From positions 434,327,958 to 434,391,957 of the forward strand of contig CM068372.1 in NCBI GenBank assembly GCA_034769895.1: a DNA stretch of 64,000 nucleotides. The letters run 5' to 3'. How positions within the stretch are numbered: the first letter of the stretch is position 1; every line of letters starts with the position of its first letter. Below the pieces are notes generated by a model. That model worked only from the letters and a program-made list of their open reading frames with translations. It was not told the DNA's origin and made no database searches. Origin of the DNA: Magicicada septendecula. Taxonomy: Eukaryota; Arthropoda; Insecta; Hemiptera; Cicadidae. Positions 21,125-33,500 of the stretch are shown here, piece after piece. The position numbers and the translations under genes are program-made.

Positions 21125-22903
21125 GAGAATGATATATGTATATATAATGCTAATGGGAAAATACTGATAGAAAGAAACGATATAATGAATAGATGGAAAG
21201 AATACTTTCAAGGATTACTAGGTGGTAAGGAAATCAACAAAGATGTTCATAAAGTCAATATTAATGAAGAAGAAGATAGAGAGGATGGTGAAGTTGCAGA
21301 AGAAAAAATAACGATGCATGAATTAGAAGTACTGATTAAAGGACTTAAAAGTGGGAGATCACCTGGAACAGATAAAATTACAGCAGAAATGATAAAGAAT
21401 ATGGGGAAAAAGGGGAAAGAAATACTTTTAGAAATTATCAATAAAGCGTGGACGAGTGTAGACATACCAAGAGAATGGGAGGAAGCATTGATAGTTCCTA
21501 TTTTTACGAAAGGTAACGCAAGAGATTGTAATAATTATAGGGGTATCAATCTGTTTAATACAATTGTTAAGGTTTATGAGCAGATAATTAATAATAAATT
21601 GGTCCCAATTTTAGAAAATAGTTTGGAGGAATCGCAGAGTGGCTTTAGATCAGGGAGAAGTGTGCAGGATCACATTTTTACTCTGCAACAGATAGCTGAG
21701 AAGTCGATACAACAAGATAAATTGATATGTTTGGCTTTTATTGATCTTGAGAAGGCTTTCGATAGTGTGCCTAGAACAAAAATATGGGAAAGTTTAAAAA
21801 ATAGAGGAATAAGGAGTAAAATAATTAAGGTAGTACAGAGGTTATACAAAAATAATGTTAATTACGTAATTGGTAAAAATATGAGATTGTTAGGACTTAC
21901 AACAAACTATGGATTAAGACAAGGAGGTGGACTGAGTCCGACATTATTCAACTTGTATATGGACGACATTATTAAGAAGTGTTCACTGAAGGTTAAGAAA
22001 ATGCATGTTGGATACAGGAACTTGCGAAGTATAGAAGTAGCAGAAGGGGCTTTTGCGGATGATGTAGTGCTAATGGCTACAAGTGAAATGGCATTACAGG
22101 GTAATTTGAATATATGGAATGAAGTTCTCCAGGAAAAAGAGATGAAAATAAATACAAAACCAAGGTACCCCAAACAAAACAAAGGAAATGGTAATGGGGG
22201 AAAAAATAATAAATATAGAGACTGGAGGAGTGAAGATAGAACAAGTCAAACAATTCAAATATCTAGGGGATATAATAGACAGTAATGGGAAACAAGAAGC
22301 CCGCATTAAATGAAAGAATTGAAAAGGCAATAAAAGTATACTATGCATTAAACAGTAGATTTATAAATAAGAAGGAGATATCAAGAAAACAAAAATGAGT
22401 GTGTATAAAACAGTACATAGACCGGTTTTACCATACGGCTGTGAGACGTGGGTGCTATCCAAAAGCCAAAAAAGTAAAATCCAGGCGGCAGAAATGAAAT
22501 ATCTTAGGAGAGTAGTGGGAGTAACAAGGAAGAACAGAGTTAGGAATCCACAAATAAGAGAGGATCTGGAAGTAATATCGATTCTGGATTTTATTGAACA
22601 GAGACAACTATGCTGGTGGGGACACATGCAGAGAATGGATAGTGATAGAATGGTAAAACAGGTTTGGGAGGCAAAATCAGGGGGGAGAAAGAAGAGAGGA
22701 AGACCGCGACTGACTTGGGATGGAATGATGGGAAACATTTTGAGAGAAAGAAGCTTGGGCTGGAGGGAAGCGAAGACATTGTCAATGGATAGAGTAAGAT
22801 GGAAAAAATTTGTATATAGATGGTAGTTGATGTACTTATCATATATTATATTGATGTAACCCGACACCAATATGGTATAAGGGTATTTTGATAATAAATA
22901 AAA
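21125..22903 (+). mobile_element. 5'-truncated LINE (RTE-like) inside Helitron A
   Basis: The RT reads from WKEYFQGLLGG through KSGRSPGTDKITAEMIKNMG, LIVPIFTKGNARDCNNYRGI, ESQSGFRSGRSVQDHIFTLQ, FIDLEKAFDSVPR, YGLRQGGGLSPTLFNLYMDD and FADDVVLMA (near 22050), so the catalytic ADD is intact. Frame changes near 22160-22190 and near 22310 separate it from the C-terminal block LPYGCETWVLSK ... LCWWGHMQRMD ... RGRPRLTWD (22395-22826), a tail typical of RTE-type LINEs of animals. The endonuclease is missing because of 5' truncation. The 3' end is AT-rich (GATAATAAATAAAA). Clade assignment is from remembered motifs and is moderately sure. Confidence 0.8.
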
Positions 22904-22990
22904 ATGTTACTACTTCGTATTAAAGGAGGAACATCATTCGCATGTCCACACAGCTCCTTATAAGCCACAACAAAGAAGCGGCACTTGCAT
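22904..22990 (+). repeat. Right copy of the long target duplication around the LINE
   Basis: Starts ATGTTACTACTTCGTATTAA directly after the LINE's AT-rich tail and runs into the resumed helicase sequence. It pairs with 21022-21124. Confidence 0.7.
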
Positions 22991-24236
22991 GTGGGTTACT
23001 TGAAATTGACACAGATTGGCACAAATGTTGGGAGGAAATGCAGAGCACATACTGTACATGTCGTGTCAACTTCGAGAGCTGTTCTCATTAATGTGCTACT
23101 TCTACAAACCAACATCACCGTTTCATGTGTGAACGATTATCAAAACACTAATGTAGAGGATACACAGGCCCTTGAAGGAAATGCAGCATTGCAGGATATA
23201 GATGACTTTCTAAGAAGTAATTGTTTGGAGTGGAGGAGCATCGGCCTCCCAATACCAAATAATCCAATGCTTAATAACCCTGTACGCAATGTGAATGAAG
23301 AGGGCAGTCATGGTGCTAATATACATAGCAAATTAAATAAAAAACTGAAATTAGTTGGAAATAAATTTATGTGGGCCATAGCAGGCAAGACAATTGAGAA
23401 GCTGTTCTCCTTAGAAGCCGCAGCAGAATATAGCATGACCTACGTATTCAGAAATATTCTGAATATTGTTAGGGAACAGGGTCATTTAGCATTAGCAACA
23501 GGATGGGCATGCAAACCTGTGCAATTCTTGGCTGCAGGAACTATACTCCATTAGTTATTTGGTCTTCTTGTTCCAGTGTTTGCCTTCTTCAGTTTCCTCC
23601 ATTAAGGCTATTCAGGAAAAGCTACAATTCTATATGAAGAGTCAGTTATTCTAACTGATGAGGTGTCAACGATCTCTGCAGTGGCAGTAGACTGTATGGA
23701 TCATTTACTTCGAAACATAATGAAGTGTATAGTTTGGTTTATACTTTGAAACATCCATTATCAAGTGTAGTTCAGGTGGATGGAAAAGTGATACTTTTAG
23801 TGGAGAATTCAGGCAGGTCTAACGTTAGTCTCAAAGGCGGGAACAAGCAAATAAAATTTTGATCTTTATAACCATACTCTATTTGACCTTAAATATGTGT
23901 GCCAGTGCTAATGAACTACAATTTGTGGAGTAGAAACTTCGATTGGGGAACAGAACTTTTCCTGTGATGGAAACACAGCATGATGGAAATATTTTTAATA
24001 TTTCCAGCAGATTCATATGCAAGAAAAATTCAGTTGTTAAACATATATTTGGCAAAATTAATTGGCTGGAAATAATGCAAATTATTTCAAATAATAGGTT
24101 TATAAATAAAGTAAAATAATATGTTTAGAAACTCAAACCCTAATTATTGAGTGTCCGTTAAACAAGTGCAACCTGATCAACCAGAGCTGTGCTGTGTTTA
24201 CTTTCAGGAGATTTTGACAGAGTTGGCCTACTGCAG

Positions 24237-24722
24237 TGTAGACTCGATCTATGCCAAGATGGTGATACGGCATATACAAAGAACGTCGTATACACAGAAA
24301 TACTGTTAAAGAACGACGCAACCACCTAGGCTGCTTTTACTACAACGACTAACAGCGCAAAACTGGTGGGAATAAAATTTATTTCTGAGTTTATTGAAAT
24401 ATTAAATAAAAGTGATTCTTAATAAATTTGTGTCTTATTTCATTGGAATAACTTTAAAACATTCTCAATAAATTGGCGAGTGTAGACTCGATCTATGCCA
24501 AGATGGTGATACGGCATACACAAAGAACGTTGTATACATAGAAATACTGTTAAAGAACGACGCAACCACCTAGGCTGCTTTTACTACCGACAACTAACAG
24601 TGCAAAACTGGTGGGAATAAAATTTGTTTCTGAGTTTATTGAAATATTAAATAAACACGATTCTTAATAAATTTGTGTTTCATTTCATTGGAATAACTTT
24701 AAACATTCTCAATAAATTGGCG
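24237..24722 (+). repeat. 244-bp tandem repeat at the 3' end of Helitron A
   Basis: Two adjacent copies, starting at 24237 and 24481, beginning TGTAGACTCGATCTATGCCA and ending CTCAATAAATTGGCG. The same paired arrangement, reversed, lies at 47.22-47.58 kb next to Helitron copy B, so the tandem unit belongs to the element. Confidence 0.9.
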
Positions 24723-25076
24723 CTATTACCCCAACAAACCATCAGTTAGTTACAAAATATTACGCTCTTCATCTGAAAATCGCATATAACTCAAAGAATC
24801 TCAACTAAAGTGTAAATTTCCGGCAACCTACTGTCGTTGTAACACTGAGTTTTCAATCACAAGAATATTTTTCTGTATTAGCGTTGTAATAATAAAACCA
24901 CGGGGACAAAAACACAAATGTTACTATATTATTCAAATACTGTACAGACTTCTTAATTCGGAAAACTATCTAAAAATATAGTTGTCATTGACACTAACTA
25001 AATAATAATTTTAAATAATTGCACCCTTTCCATTAAAATGTTTTTCGTTTGTACTTTACAAGATAAGGTTCCGTAA
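24723..25076. other. Unassigned AT-rich sequence
   Basis: Between Helitron A and the mariner. No gene or repeat was recognised. Confidence 0.5.
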
Positions 25077-25078
25077 TA

Positions 25079-26411
25079 CGAGGGCTATCCAGAAAGTAAC
25101 AGACGTTTTGAAATAAAAAATTTACAAAATGAAAAAAACAAAATTTTATTACATACATTTGAAAGGTACACTCTTAAGCTATTTTTCTACATAATCGCCA
25201 TTCAAATTAAGGCACTTATCACACCGTGGCACAAGTTTTTCAATACCGTCTCTGTAGAAATCTGCCGCCTGCGATTTCAACCACTGGTTTACACCGGCAT
25301 GCAGTTCGGCGTCAGTATCAAAGCGTTGTGTAGCGAGCCATGTCTTCATCGCTGGGAAGAGGTGATAGTCGCTCGGCGCCAAATCCGGGCTGTATGGTGG
25401 ACGATCGAACACCTCCCATCCAAAACCATCGAAGAGCTCTCGGGTACGATTGGCCGTGTGTGGACGTGCGTTGTCATGAAAAAACAAAACCTTCGCACTA
25501 AGTTTTCCCCGACGCTTGTTTTGTATCGCGCGCCTTAACTTTCTCAGTGTTTCACAATACCGCTCTGAGTTAATTGTTGTGCCACGTTCAAGAAAATCAA
25601 CGAGAATCACTCCTTCAGAGTCCCAAAACACAGTAGCCATGATCTTTCTTGCTGACAGCGTTTGCAAACACTTCCTTGGTTTCTTGGGAGAATTTGTGTG
25701 TCCCCATTCCATCGACTGCCTTTTTGTTTCACTATTGACATGCTTCACCCAAGTCTCGTCCCCAGTTACGATACGATCGATAACTTTGTTACCATTTTTG
25801 TCGTAATCTTCAAGGAAAGTTAGTGCTGCAGCCAGTCTGTTTTTTGTGGTCTTCCGTTAGGATTTTCGGAATCCACCTAGCACAAAATTTGTGGTAACCA
25901 AGCTTTTCCGCCACAATTTCATGCACCAAACTCCGTGAAAATTGGGGAAAATGTTTCGAAAGTTCCGTAATCGTGAAACGACGATCTTCACGAATTTTGT
26001 CGTTGATTTTCATCACCAGTTCATCAGTCACAAGGCTAGGTCTACCACTGCGGTCCTCATCGTGAACATTGGTACGGCCATTTTTAAAATCAATGCACCA
26101 TTGCCTCACTCGGCTTTCACTCATTATTCCTTTTCCATACACATCACAAAGTTGGTGATAAATTTCAATTGGTTTGTGATTTTTTGCCAACAAAAACCTA
26201 ATCACAGAACGCACCTCACAAGTGGCGGGATTTTCTATTGCAGCGCACATTTTAACACGTCACAGAGAGCAAAGTAAGAGGGGCACAGACCGCACACTAC
26301 CACAGCTGGATGCGTACTGAGTGTAGGAACGTTCGACACCAAGATGGCGGCTCTATCCCCGCCCACCGCCGCGGTCGGTCAAAACGTCTGTTACTTTCTG
26401 GATAGCCCTCG
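25079..26411 (-). mobile_element. Full-length mariner transposon
   Basis: Inverted repeats of about 31 bp are perfect: CGAGGGCTATCCAGAAAGTA at the left end, and the same on the complement of the right end. TA flanks both ends (25077-25078 and 26412-26413). The 1333-bp length is normal for mariner. It carries one transposase gene on the minus strand with a single visible frame change. Confidence 0.95.
25179..26250 (-). pseudogene. Mariner transposase (DD34D), one frameshift
   Basis: Starts MCAAIENPATCEVRSVIRFL at 26250. The N-terminal half has the paired helix-turn-helix DNA-binding region (GIMSESRVRQWCIDFKNGRT; DRSGRPSLVTDE). The catalytic half has TGDETWV, FFHDNARPHTA and YSPDLAPSDYHLF with 34 residues between the second and third aspartates. 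WDSEGVILVDFLERG lies between. The protein ends LNLNGDYVEK at 25179. A single frame change lies near 25840 at an A-run within TEDHKK, separating the two halves. The encoded enzyme cuts and pastes at TA. Apart from the one shift the sequence looks well preserved, so the insertion is young. Confidence 0.93.
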
Positions 26412-26706
26412 TATTTAATACAAAATTAAATAATAAATTAATATATGCTAAACACAATGCGCTTATTAATCAGTAACGTTCAGAATGATATTTTAAAACA
26501 TTTGCTTTTATTCGTTTAAAAAAAAACTGAAGAAAATAAAGCGTAATGGTTATACAACGGAAAATAAGCAAAGACCCACATGACAATGAGAAAAAATGTA
26601 TGTAGATTGTCAACATAGTGTCAGCAGTAAACAAGTTGCAAGTGTCCTATTGGTATGAGTGAGTTTTGGCGCGCTTTGCCTGAAGAAAATTAGCAATGCT
26701 GTATAT

Positions 26707-28199
26707 TGTTACATGATATTTTGCCACTCATCTTGTTGATAGTAATATACTTTACTAATCCTAGAAAAGTACCAGGAAACATGATGTAGCTTGTTTCAAG
26801 AAGTACCTATTTAACTACTTATTTAAATACTATTTATTTAACTATTATTTGATTAATGTTAACTGAGGCTCTAATAGTTATATTAAACTATAGTTATGTT
26901 AAACATAGTTATGTTTAAACTATTAAAGTTAGTAAGTAAGGAGGACAATGTTTTAGAAATACTTACTATGATAATACTAATCCTACTATGTGTATGAGAG
27001 AGGAAATTAATTAATAAGTTTATTAAGAGTTGTGTTATGTTGATGAGGGAAGTAATTAATAATAAACAATGTTCTAATAGTTATGTTTAAACTATTAAAG
27101 TCAGTAAGTAAGGAGGACAATGTTTTGGTAACTACTTACAGTGTTTTATTATGTTTATAAAAACTGGATTGTATACAGAAGTTTAATAAGAATTATCATA
27201 TGTTTACTAATAGTTATTCGTAATTAATTTTTCTATATTGATTAATATTATATGTTGTAATATTAATAATACAAATGTTAATGTTAATAGAAGAGTACCA
27301 AAATAATAATAATAGATTTGTAAAACTAGGCATTTTAGGCCTAGATAGTTAAGGGATTTGAAAAAAGAATTTATATTAAAATTAGAATAATCTATGTCAG
27401 GTTAAATTATGTTATTACTGATTTTATCCAATAGTTTTAGTAAAGTGAAGAGTACAAGAAGAACTAATAATAAATAATTATGGTACAAATATTTAAAAGT
27501 GTAAAATGGTAACTCACGAAATATGTAATGGAAGATAATCAAAAGTGGTATCAAAATAATCAGTATTCCATCAGAAACTCAAAGATACTAATATATTGAA
27601 GATCAAAGATCTTATAAAAAAGTTATAACAATTTAAAGAAAATGGAAAGTAAAATATTAGAAGTTAGTTTATGTTGAGGCTCAGGGAGAACCATAGCAAC
27701 ACCAAATGATACAATTCACACCAATGAAAGCTAAGATAGGCCTTAGCAACTGAGATGTTATAAGTTGAATAAAGAGGAGTCCATTATTAGATCTAAACGA
27801 GAAAGGTTGATATAAAAATAAGAGAGACCAATCCAACATATTATGAATTTCATATCAGTGAACCTAAATAAAAGTTAAATTATATTACTGAACTAAATAA
27901 TTAGAAGAAAGAAGTACAACATTATTCAAAAGAAGGAAACCAAGTCACATATGAAGAAGTACAATCAACCTATCCAGGAAGGGAAGTATTTTTGATAAAT
28001 AACTAAACTGAAGAAATTACCTTAATGGCCTAAGTTACACTTTTCAAAGACACTGTTTACACTTTTGATTAAAACTATTTTGAACCTTCACTGTGCAAAT
28101 AATTAACGAATAATCTTATTTTCGGTGTAAAAAACTATTAATATATGGTAATACAACCATTTAAAGTGTATTAGACATTAAAAAACACGTAAGTCAACC
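26707..28199 (+). mobile_element. LTR fragment of gypsy-type family E (plus strand)
   Basis: Starts TGTTACATGATATTTTGCCA. Its first 600 bp match, in reverse complement, 41739-42325, and its last 590 bp match, in reverse complement, 46460-47042, which are the 3' and 5' LTR pieces of the family-E element on the minus strand. This makes the fragment most of one LTR (full length about 2.1 kb when the pieces are compared). It is a broken fossil and stops at a Penelope fragment. The interval 26414-26706 between it and the mariner is unassigned. Confidence 0.65.
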
Positions 28200-29269
28200 A
28201 CTGATCATGCTATTCATGCCTCGTCTTACCACCCTTTTTCACACAAAATGGCATTTTTAATAGCATGGTACATAGATTGCTATCGTTGCCCCTCTCCGCA
28301 GAAGACCATAAAAACGAAGTCGACATTATTAAACACATAGCGATAGCCAATGGATATAAAAGTAACATAATAGATAAAATAAGAAATAAGAAACACAATA
28401 GATTAATAAATATTGACGTGCCTAAAGAAAAAGTAAAATATATCGCAATAGAGTATGGCGAAATGTTACATCTTACTTTAAAAAACCAATTGAAAAACAA
28501 AATATTGTATTGGCTACAAAAGCAAATAATAAACTCGAGAACAAACTTCAGTTTAAAAATCAAAATAAGTCTTTCGATGAATACGACGGTACTGGTGTAT
28601 ACAGGCTTAATTGTTTGGATTGCTCAAATTTCTACATAGGACAAACGGGTCGTTCATTCAAATTGCGTTATAAAGAACACATCCCAAGCTCTAAGTCAAA
28701 TATAGGAAGATCCACATTCGCTGAACATTTAAGTTTACAAGATCACAACATAAAAAGTATTAGTGAGAATTTGGACATATTACATAAATGCAGGAAATCT
28801 CTTAAACTGGACACTCTCGAACGGTTTGAGATATATAAGGCCACTAAAGAGAATTACGATCGCATCCTAAATGAAAAATCAATATATAAAAATAAAATTA
28901 TATTTAATAGAGTCAACGATATAGAACGAGATATTAGCTGTGTTAGATCGATAAATTTTATCAAAGGTCAAATCGGTATCGATTAATTTTACTGTATACC
29001 GTGTTCCTGCGCAGGTCTGCGGCGGCCACGTGTATTGTGTTTCGTTCTGTTTTGTCTTGTTTTTAATGTGTGTAAAATTATTTAAATATTTTTGTTACTA
29101 TGTATGTGTTGTTTTTATTGTTTGACGAGATGTGCAAACATCAACAAATGTAGTTTTACCCATATTCATTGAGCATCTGATGATGACACTTAATGTGTTG
29201 AAACTCGAGTAATCCTGTATTTGGATTTTAAGAAGCGTGACAGAAGGTAATTAACCTGTTTTAAAATCT
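28200..29269 (+). pseudogene. Penelope-like element 3' fragment (GIY-YIG part)
   Basis: Begins at TDHAIHASSYHPFSHKMAFL (compare TDHAIHASSYHPMSHKMAFF in the pair at 54-59 kb), so the RT is absent through 5' truncation. The GIY-YIG domain reads GTGVYRLNCLDCSNFYIGQT, GRSFKLRYKEH and SRSTFAEHL-like GRSTFAEHL, then LKLDTLERFEIYKAT, ending GQIGID with a stop near 28986. A frame change separates the start from the endonuclease. The 3' tail to about 29269 carries a hammerhead-like core. It belongs to the same clade as pair 2 but is a distinct, diverged copy. Confidence 0.85.
29170..29240 (+). ncRNA. Hammerhead-like motif in Penelope fragment
   Basis: CTGATGA at 29177-29183, a five-pair helix (GACAC with GTGTT, loop TTAAT), then GAAA at 29200-29203 followed by CTCGAG. 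The pairing differs in sequence from the one in pair 2 but is kept, which supports an RNA structure. One unpaired base follows CTGATGA. Confidence 0.4.
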
Positions 29270-29294
29270 CTATTATTATTATTTTGGTACTCTT

Positions 29295-30520
29295 TGAGAT
29301 GTTAACTAACTGGTAATAAATTTCTTCTAATATAATATAATAGATTGACTTCCACATACCTGGAAGGTTTCGTTTTATTTCGGGCCAGGATCCTTTCATA
29401 CGAATGCAGATACAAACATGTGTTTCATGGGTTCTCGAAATAATTAACTCTACACGTCTTTAAGAAGAGAATTATTAATTTTAATGTTCAATTGTTGAAA
29501 TTACTGTTTGACAAATAGCTTTACATGGAGTTACATATTGTGCAACTCGTGCATCTGGTTTGTAAAAGAACTTAGACTAGAGCTTACCTTATTATTTCAC
29601 AAACACAAACATAAAATACCAACACAAATATGAACAGAAAGCAGCCCAGTTTTGCCACACTCACATTCGTACGACATTAAAAACCCCTTAACATTTTTTA
29701 GATGAAGCCCACCCCAGCTCTCACGTAAACCGTTGCCACGCGGTTCATACCCGCACTCATAATTTTAAGAGTCAGTTGATTATCTTTCCGAAAAAAAAAT
29801 AATGATTTCACTATTTCAAGTTGGATTAATCACGGTCACATAAACATTTGCGGTAATTACCACTTTTTCTCCTAATAAATTAAAACTCTGTTGGCGAGCC
29901 TACGCAAGACCAGCCTGGCGCCGAGACTGCTACTTGTAGACTCTTGGAACGGGTAATGTAACAGTTACATCTTCCTTTCTCTGGCGGGAAGCTGTTACTC
30001 ACGGCCACTATGGTTTCGTCGCTCATTGCTCATTTGCTGTGAGCTAACCACTTTATGTGTGGCATAAAGCTGGTATGTGCGTGTGACCCGAGGCCGATAT
30101 TGGACTTGGCTCCGCTGATGTCATTGGAAAAGCCGGATTTAGCCATGACTTCCTGCCGCTCAAAAAAGCACATTGCGGAATTTTGCTCGTCCCAGGGCAT
30201 CCTGTTTTTTGGCTGGATGCGTCACTCGAATTTGTGGTGATACAGTTGCGTCTGTGTGCTGTTACACAAGTACAGGTTTCTGAGAATTTTGAAGGGGGTA
30301 AATGCTTCGCTTGCCGGCTTACACAATAACACCTGCGTATCGCTTTTGTCTCACTGTTTCTCAACATCATGCTGTTGCATGGAAAATAACGTGGCAATGC
30401 GTTCTGTTATAATACGATTTCACCATCTTTTATAATACTTCCCCAAAAAATGAAATGAATAAAATATATAAAAGCCCCATACGGTTAAAATAAAAAAATA
30501 CCCAAAAATGACCCGCTACA
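29295..30520 (-). repeat. 3' LTR of element F
   Basis: Same length as the 5' LTR at 40509-41734 and nearly identical. TG...CA ends on the minus strand. The LTR contains no gene; short frames in it are incidental. Confidence 0.95.
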
Positions 30521-33500
30521 ATACCCCCTCGATGAGAATTCTGCTGTCCATGACAGAAGAAATCTCATCGATAACCCCGAAGAGGACCGGCGAGGAACTA
30601 GTACCAACAACCCCCTTGTTCTTAATCTCATGGGTACACGACCCCCCTGGCTCAGCGACCATGGACTCATCTGAAAGAGATCACTGGACTTCTCCGTAAG
30701 AGATCCCAACACCGAGAAATCCAACAGACTCGCACCACGGCGCACCTCGCCTTTTAACATGCTACCCCCGAAAATCCTCAATCCCTGGCTAAAATTACTC
30801 CAGCTCCTCCGCCGATATGGATCCCCTTTTTTGCATGCTGGGCTGCCTTTAGCAAATACTGGGCTCACACATACTAACGTTACATGTTACCATAACACAC
30901 TAAAAATAAAAATTTCTTTTAAAATTTATTATAAATTTAAAACATTCAAAATTCAAAAAAAATAATCTTTTATCAAAAAAATTCTCTTCCTTATTTTTTC
31001 TAATTTTTTGTTTCAAATAACTTAACCTAGACATTTCTAATAATATAAACACATCCTTACTCTAACATGAGAACCACTTATAGTCTACCAATACAATGTA
31101 ATGCAATAAACTAAACATGGCTAATGCACGCATAATAAAAGAATCATTATCTAAAATATTCATTCGCTGGCAGGCGAAAATCAAGTTTTTTTTTTTTTTT
31201 TTTTCAAAAAAAATTAAAAATTTTCAAAATTTTAAAATTCAAAAAAATTATTCATTAAATATTTATTAAATTTATTTATTAAATAACATTTATTAAAATT
31301 ATTCAAATATTGGTTTGAATTAATCAAACAAACAAATTAAAATTGAATTCCTACTATACAAGCTTAGTAGGTGTATGACCTCATCAGCTGATCGTAACTA
31401 GGTCAAGTCCAAGATCCTTGTCCTACATATGTTATATATAAGTTCTGAAAACACATTGAACCTCTGTAATATCCTAACTTTGAAATACAAACATACTAAA
31501 ACAAAATATTTAAAATAAACAAATATTTAATATAAATAATCATCAACTTGATATTTAAATTATTTAAAACAAACAATTCTTAATTTTACATTATTTTCGA
31601 ATTTTATCAAAATTCTGTCACTGGTTTAAAATGAAAGCTTTTATATCTTTATTATCAATCTCTCTCTTTATTCAACAATCTTACGGTAATCTACTGTGGG
31701 TGATGTAAATTATTCATTCTCATTTACTGTATTAGATCTGTGTACATATATAAACTTTACTCCCTGACTCTAATATCAATCAACTTCAATTATCATGACA
31801 CCCATCTCTATCAAAATATCTACTAATCAAGACACTCTAACCCCAACTTATCATTAAACTCCATTCTCCAACTTCTTTACATATATAAAAAAAAACTCTC
31901 TAACCCTTTGTACATAGGATATATGTTTGCCCTACCCAAAACTCAATTCCCTTATTTGGCGGCCCGGATTCTACCTAAGGCGGCCCCTACTTACTAAAAT
32001 CGATACCAATTCCCGTCCCAACATATTTTGTTGCGAACTCCTACATGACACTACCCCCTAATACAAAATTGCCATCCCCAAAAATCTCAATCTCATTTCC
32101 TCACTACAAATACAACAAAATAATATTATTAATCATAAACATAAATATATATCACTCAAAATCTACAATTATTCTCCACAACTGCTGTGTCAACATTAAT
32201 ACTTCTCAAACATTCTGTCACATTACATTAACTCAAAAACAACATTACATCATATTCATCTATACTATTTCAAATTCAACTTTGAATTCCATTGGGACAG
32301 ATCTATATGTCCCGCAAAATATTCATCACCCAAAAACTATCTTTTATTAGATTTCCCAAGTCGTTACTTTATTTCTCATTGTAGCAAATTATTTTTATCA
32401 TCACTTTAAAATATCGGTAATACATCCATTGCTTAAAACATTTATAAATAATATACCAGTGACATTATTGCTGATCAGCTGATCTCCTGACATAATTAAA
32501 ACACCATGAATACCTTTCAAAATTGAACAATTACATGTAATACATTATCAACACTTACTTCTATTGTGTTGATTGCCTGCCAGGCGTCTAATTATTGGCT
32601 TAAAAAAAAAATACACACATAATGAAAATACATTTTATCAACAACTATATCTAACACACAACAATAAAATGATACCTTTAAAATTATAGTATGAACCTTA
32701 TATTACGAGTCTGAGCATATAATTATGTGGACAGAGCACAAGCATTTTTGATTGGATTAAACCTTGAATAAGCAAAAACTTTATGTCATAAAATTTTAAA
32801 TTCGTGACTCCTTTGCGTCACCTCCCAGCCACACACACTATTTCAAATTATGTAAGACTGTGGCGCCTTTTCGCTTCCACAGAGACTGTATATTTTGGAG
32901 CAGGGTTTTACCTCTCCGTGTCTCTGCTTCCGCTATTAAGTTTTAAAGTAGTGAACATCATCATGTTCTTGTTATATAATCATACACCCTTAAAACGGAT
33001 CTGCCACCGGTCTTGCTACCCCCAAGCGGGCAGAGTGGCAGCCGCTGTTCCATAGTGCCGGAAGGATTTCCTCTAATTGTCCCCCCATTGAATTTCAAAT
33101 ATATACCAATTTCAAGTCAGCTATGGTCAAGGGACTTGATATGATCATAGCTGGCCGCTAGCCAAAACCACGGTTAGTGCTGGTAAGACAGTAACCGCCC
33201 GAAAAGTCGAGGAAATCTAACTTTAATTTAATTGCCTGTTACACATCACTACTATGTGCGACACTGTAGTTTGGCAGTGTGTACACTTTAATTTACACTG
33301 ATAAGGTGTGCCGCACATTTATCGCCATTTTGGCCTCCGATGGAGGTAACACTCACTGTTACCCCCAACCCATTTCGCTATCTAAGAGAGCACAGGCCAC
33401 CCCCTCAATAGCCACTTAATAACTAACTAATTACTTAACAATTGAAAATTAATCTTTCTACATTTGCAGTTCCACACTCCATTGTTCTATCACTTCATTG

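Larger units (their letters stand above)
20960..24117 (+). pseudogene. Helitron PIF1-type helicase remnant, interrupted by a LINE
   Basis: Before the LINE: MYAVAPNDHNRFYIRMLLLH near 20978, matching the Helitron helicase linker (SP..RFYLRLLL). After it: ALQDIDDFLRSNCLEWRSIG near 23180, KLFSLEAAAEYSMTYVFRNI near 23400 (the Walker A position, normally GPGGTGKT but here AAAEYSMT), ILTDEVSTISAVAVDCMDHL near 23649 (Walker B, DE retained), and an ELQFVE ... LRLGN block near 23910. The same Walker A replacement is present in copy B. Helicase activity unwinds the transposed strand in intact Helitrons. Frame changes and stops are frequent. Confidence 0.72.
19920..24722 (+). mobile_element. Helitron copy A, decayed, split by a LINE
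   Basis: Contains Rep and PIF1-type helicase remnants in the standard Helitron order, followed by a tandem 244-bp 3' repeat. The same sequence recurs on the minus strand at 47.2-48.6 kb plus 61.5-61.9 kb and on the plus strand at 61.9-62.9 kb. A LINE occupies 21125-22903. The exact ends are not defined: I could not see a convincing CTRR hairpin terminus. Confidence 0.75.

Noticed and set aside
22985-23554. A stand-alone 189-residue host gene
   Set aside because: Its sequence matches Helitron helicase pieces and recurs in the decayed copy B; the ATG is incidental.
30053-30397. A 114-residue frame also found at 41267-41611
   Set aside because: It lies in the two identical LTRs of element F and is duplicated with them; no known domain.
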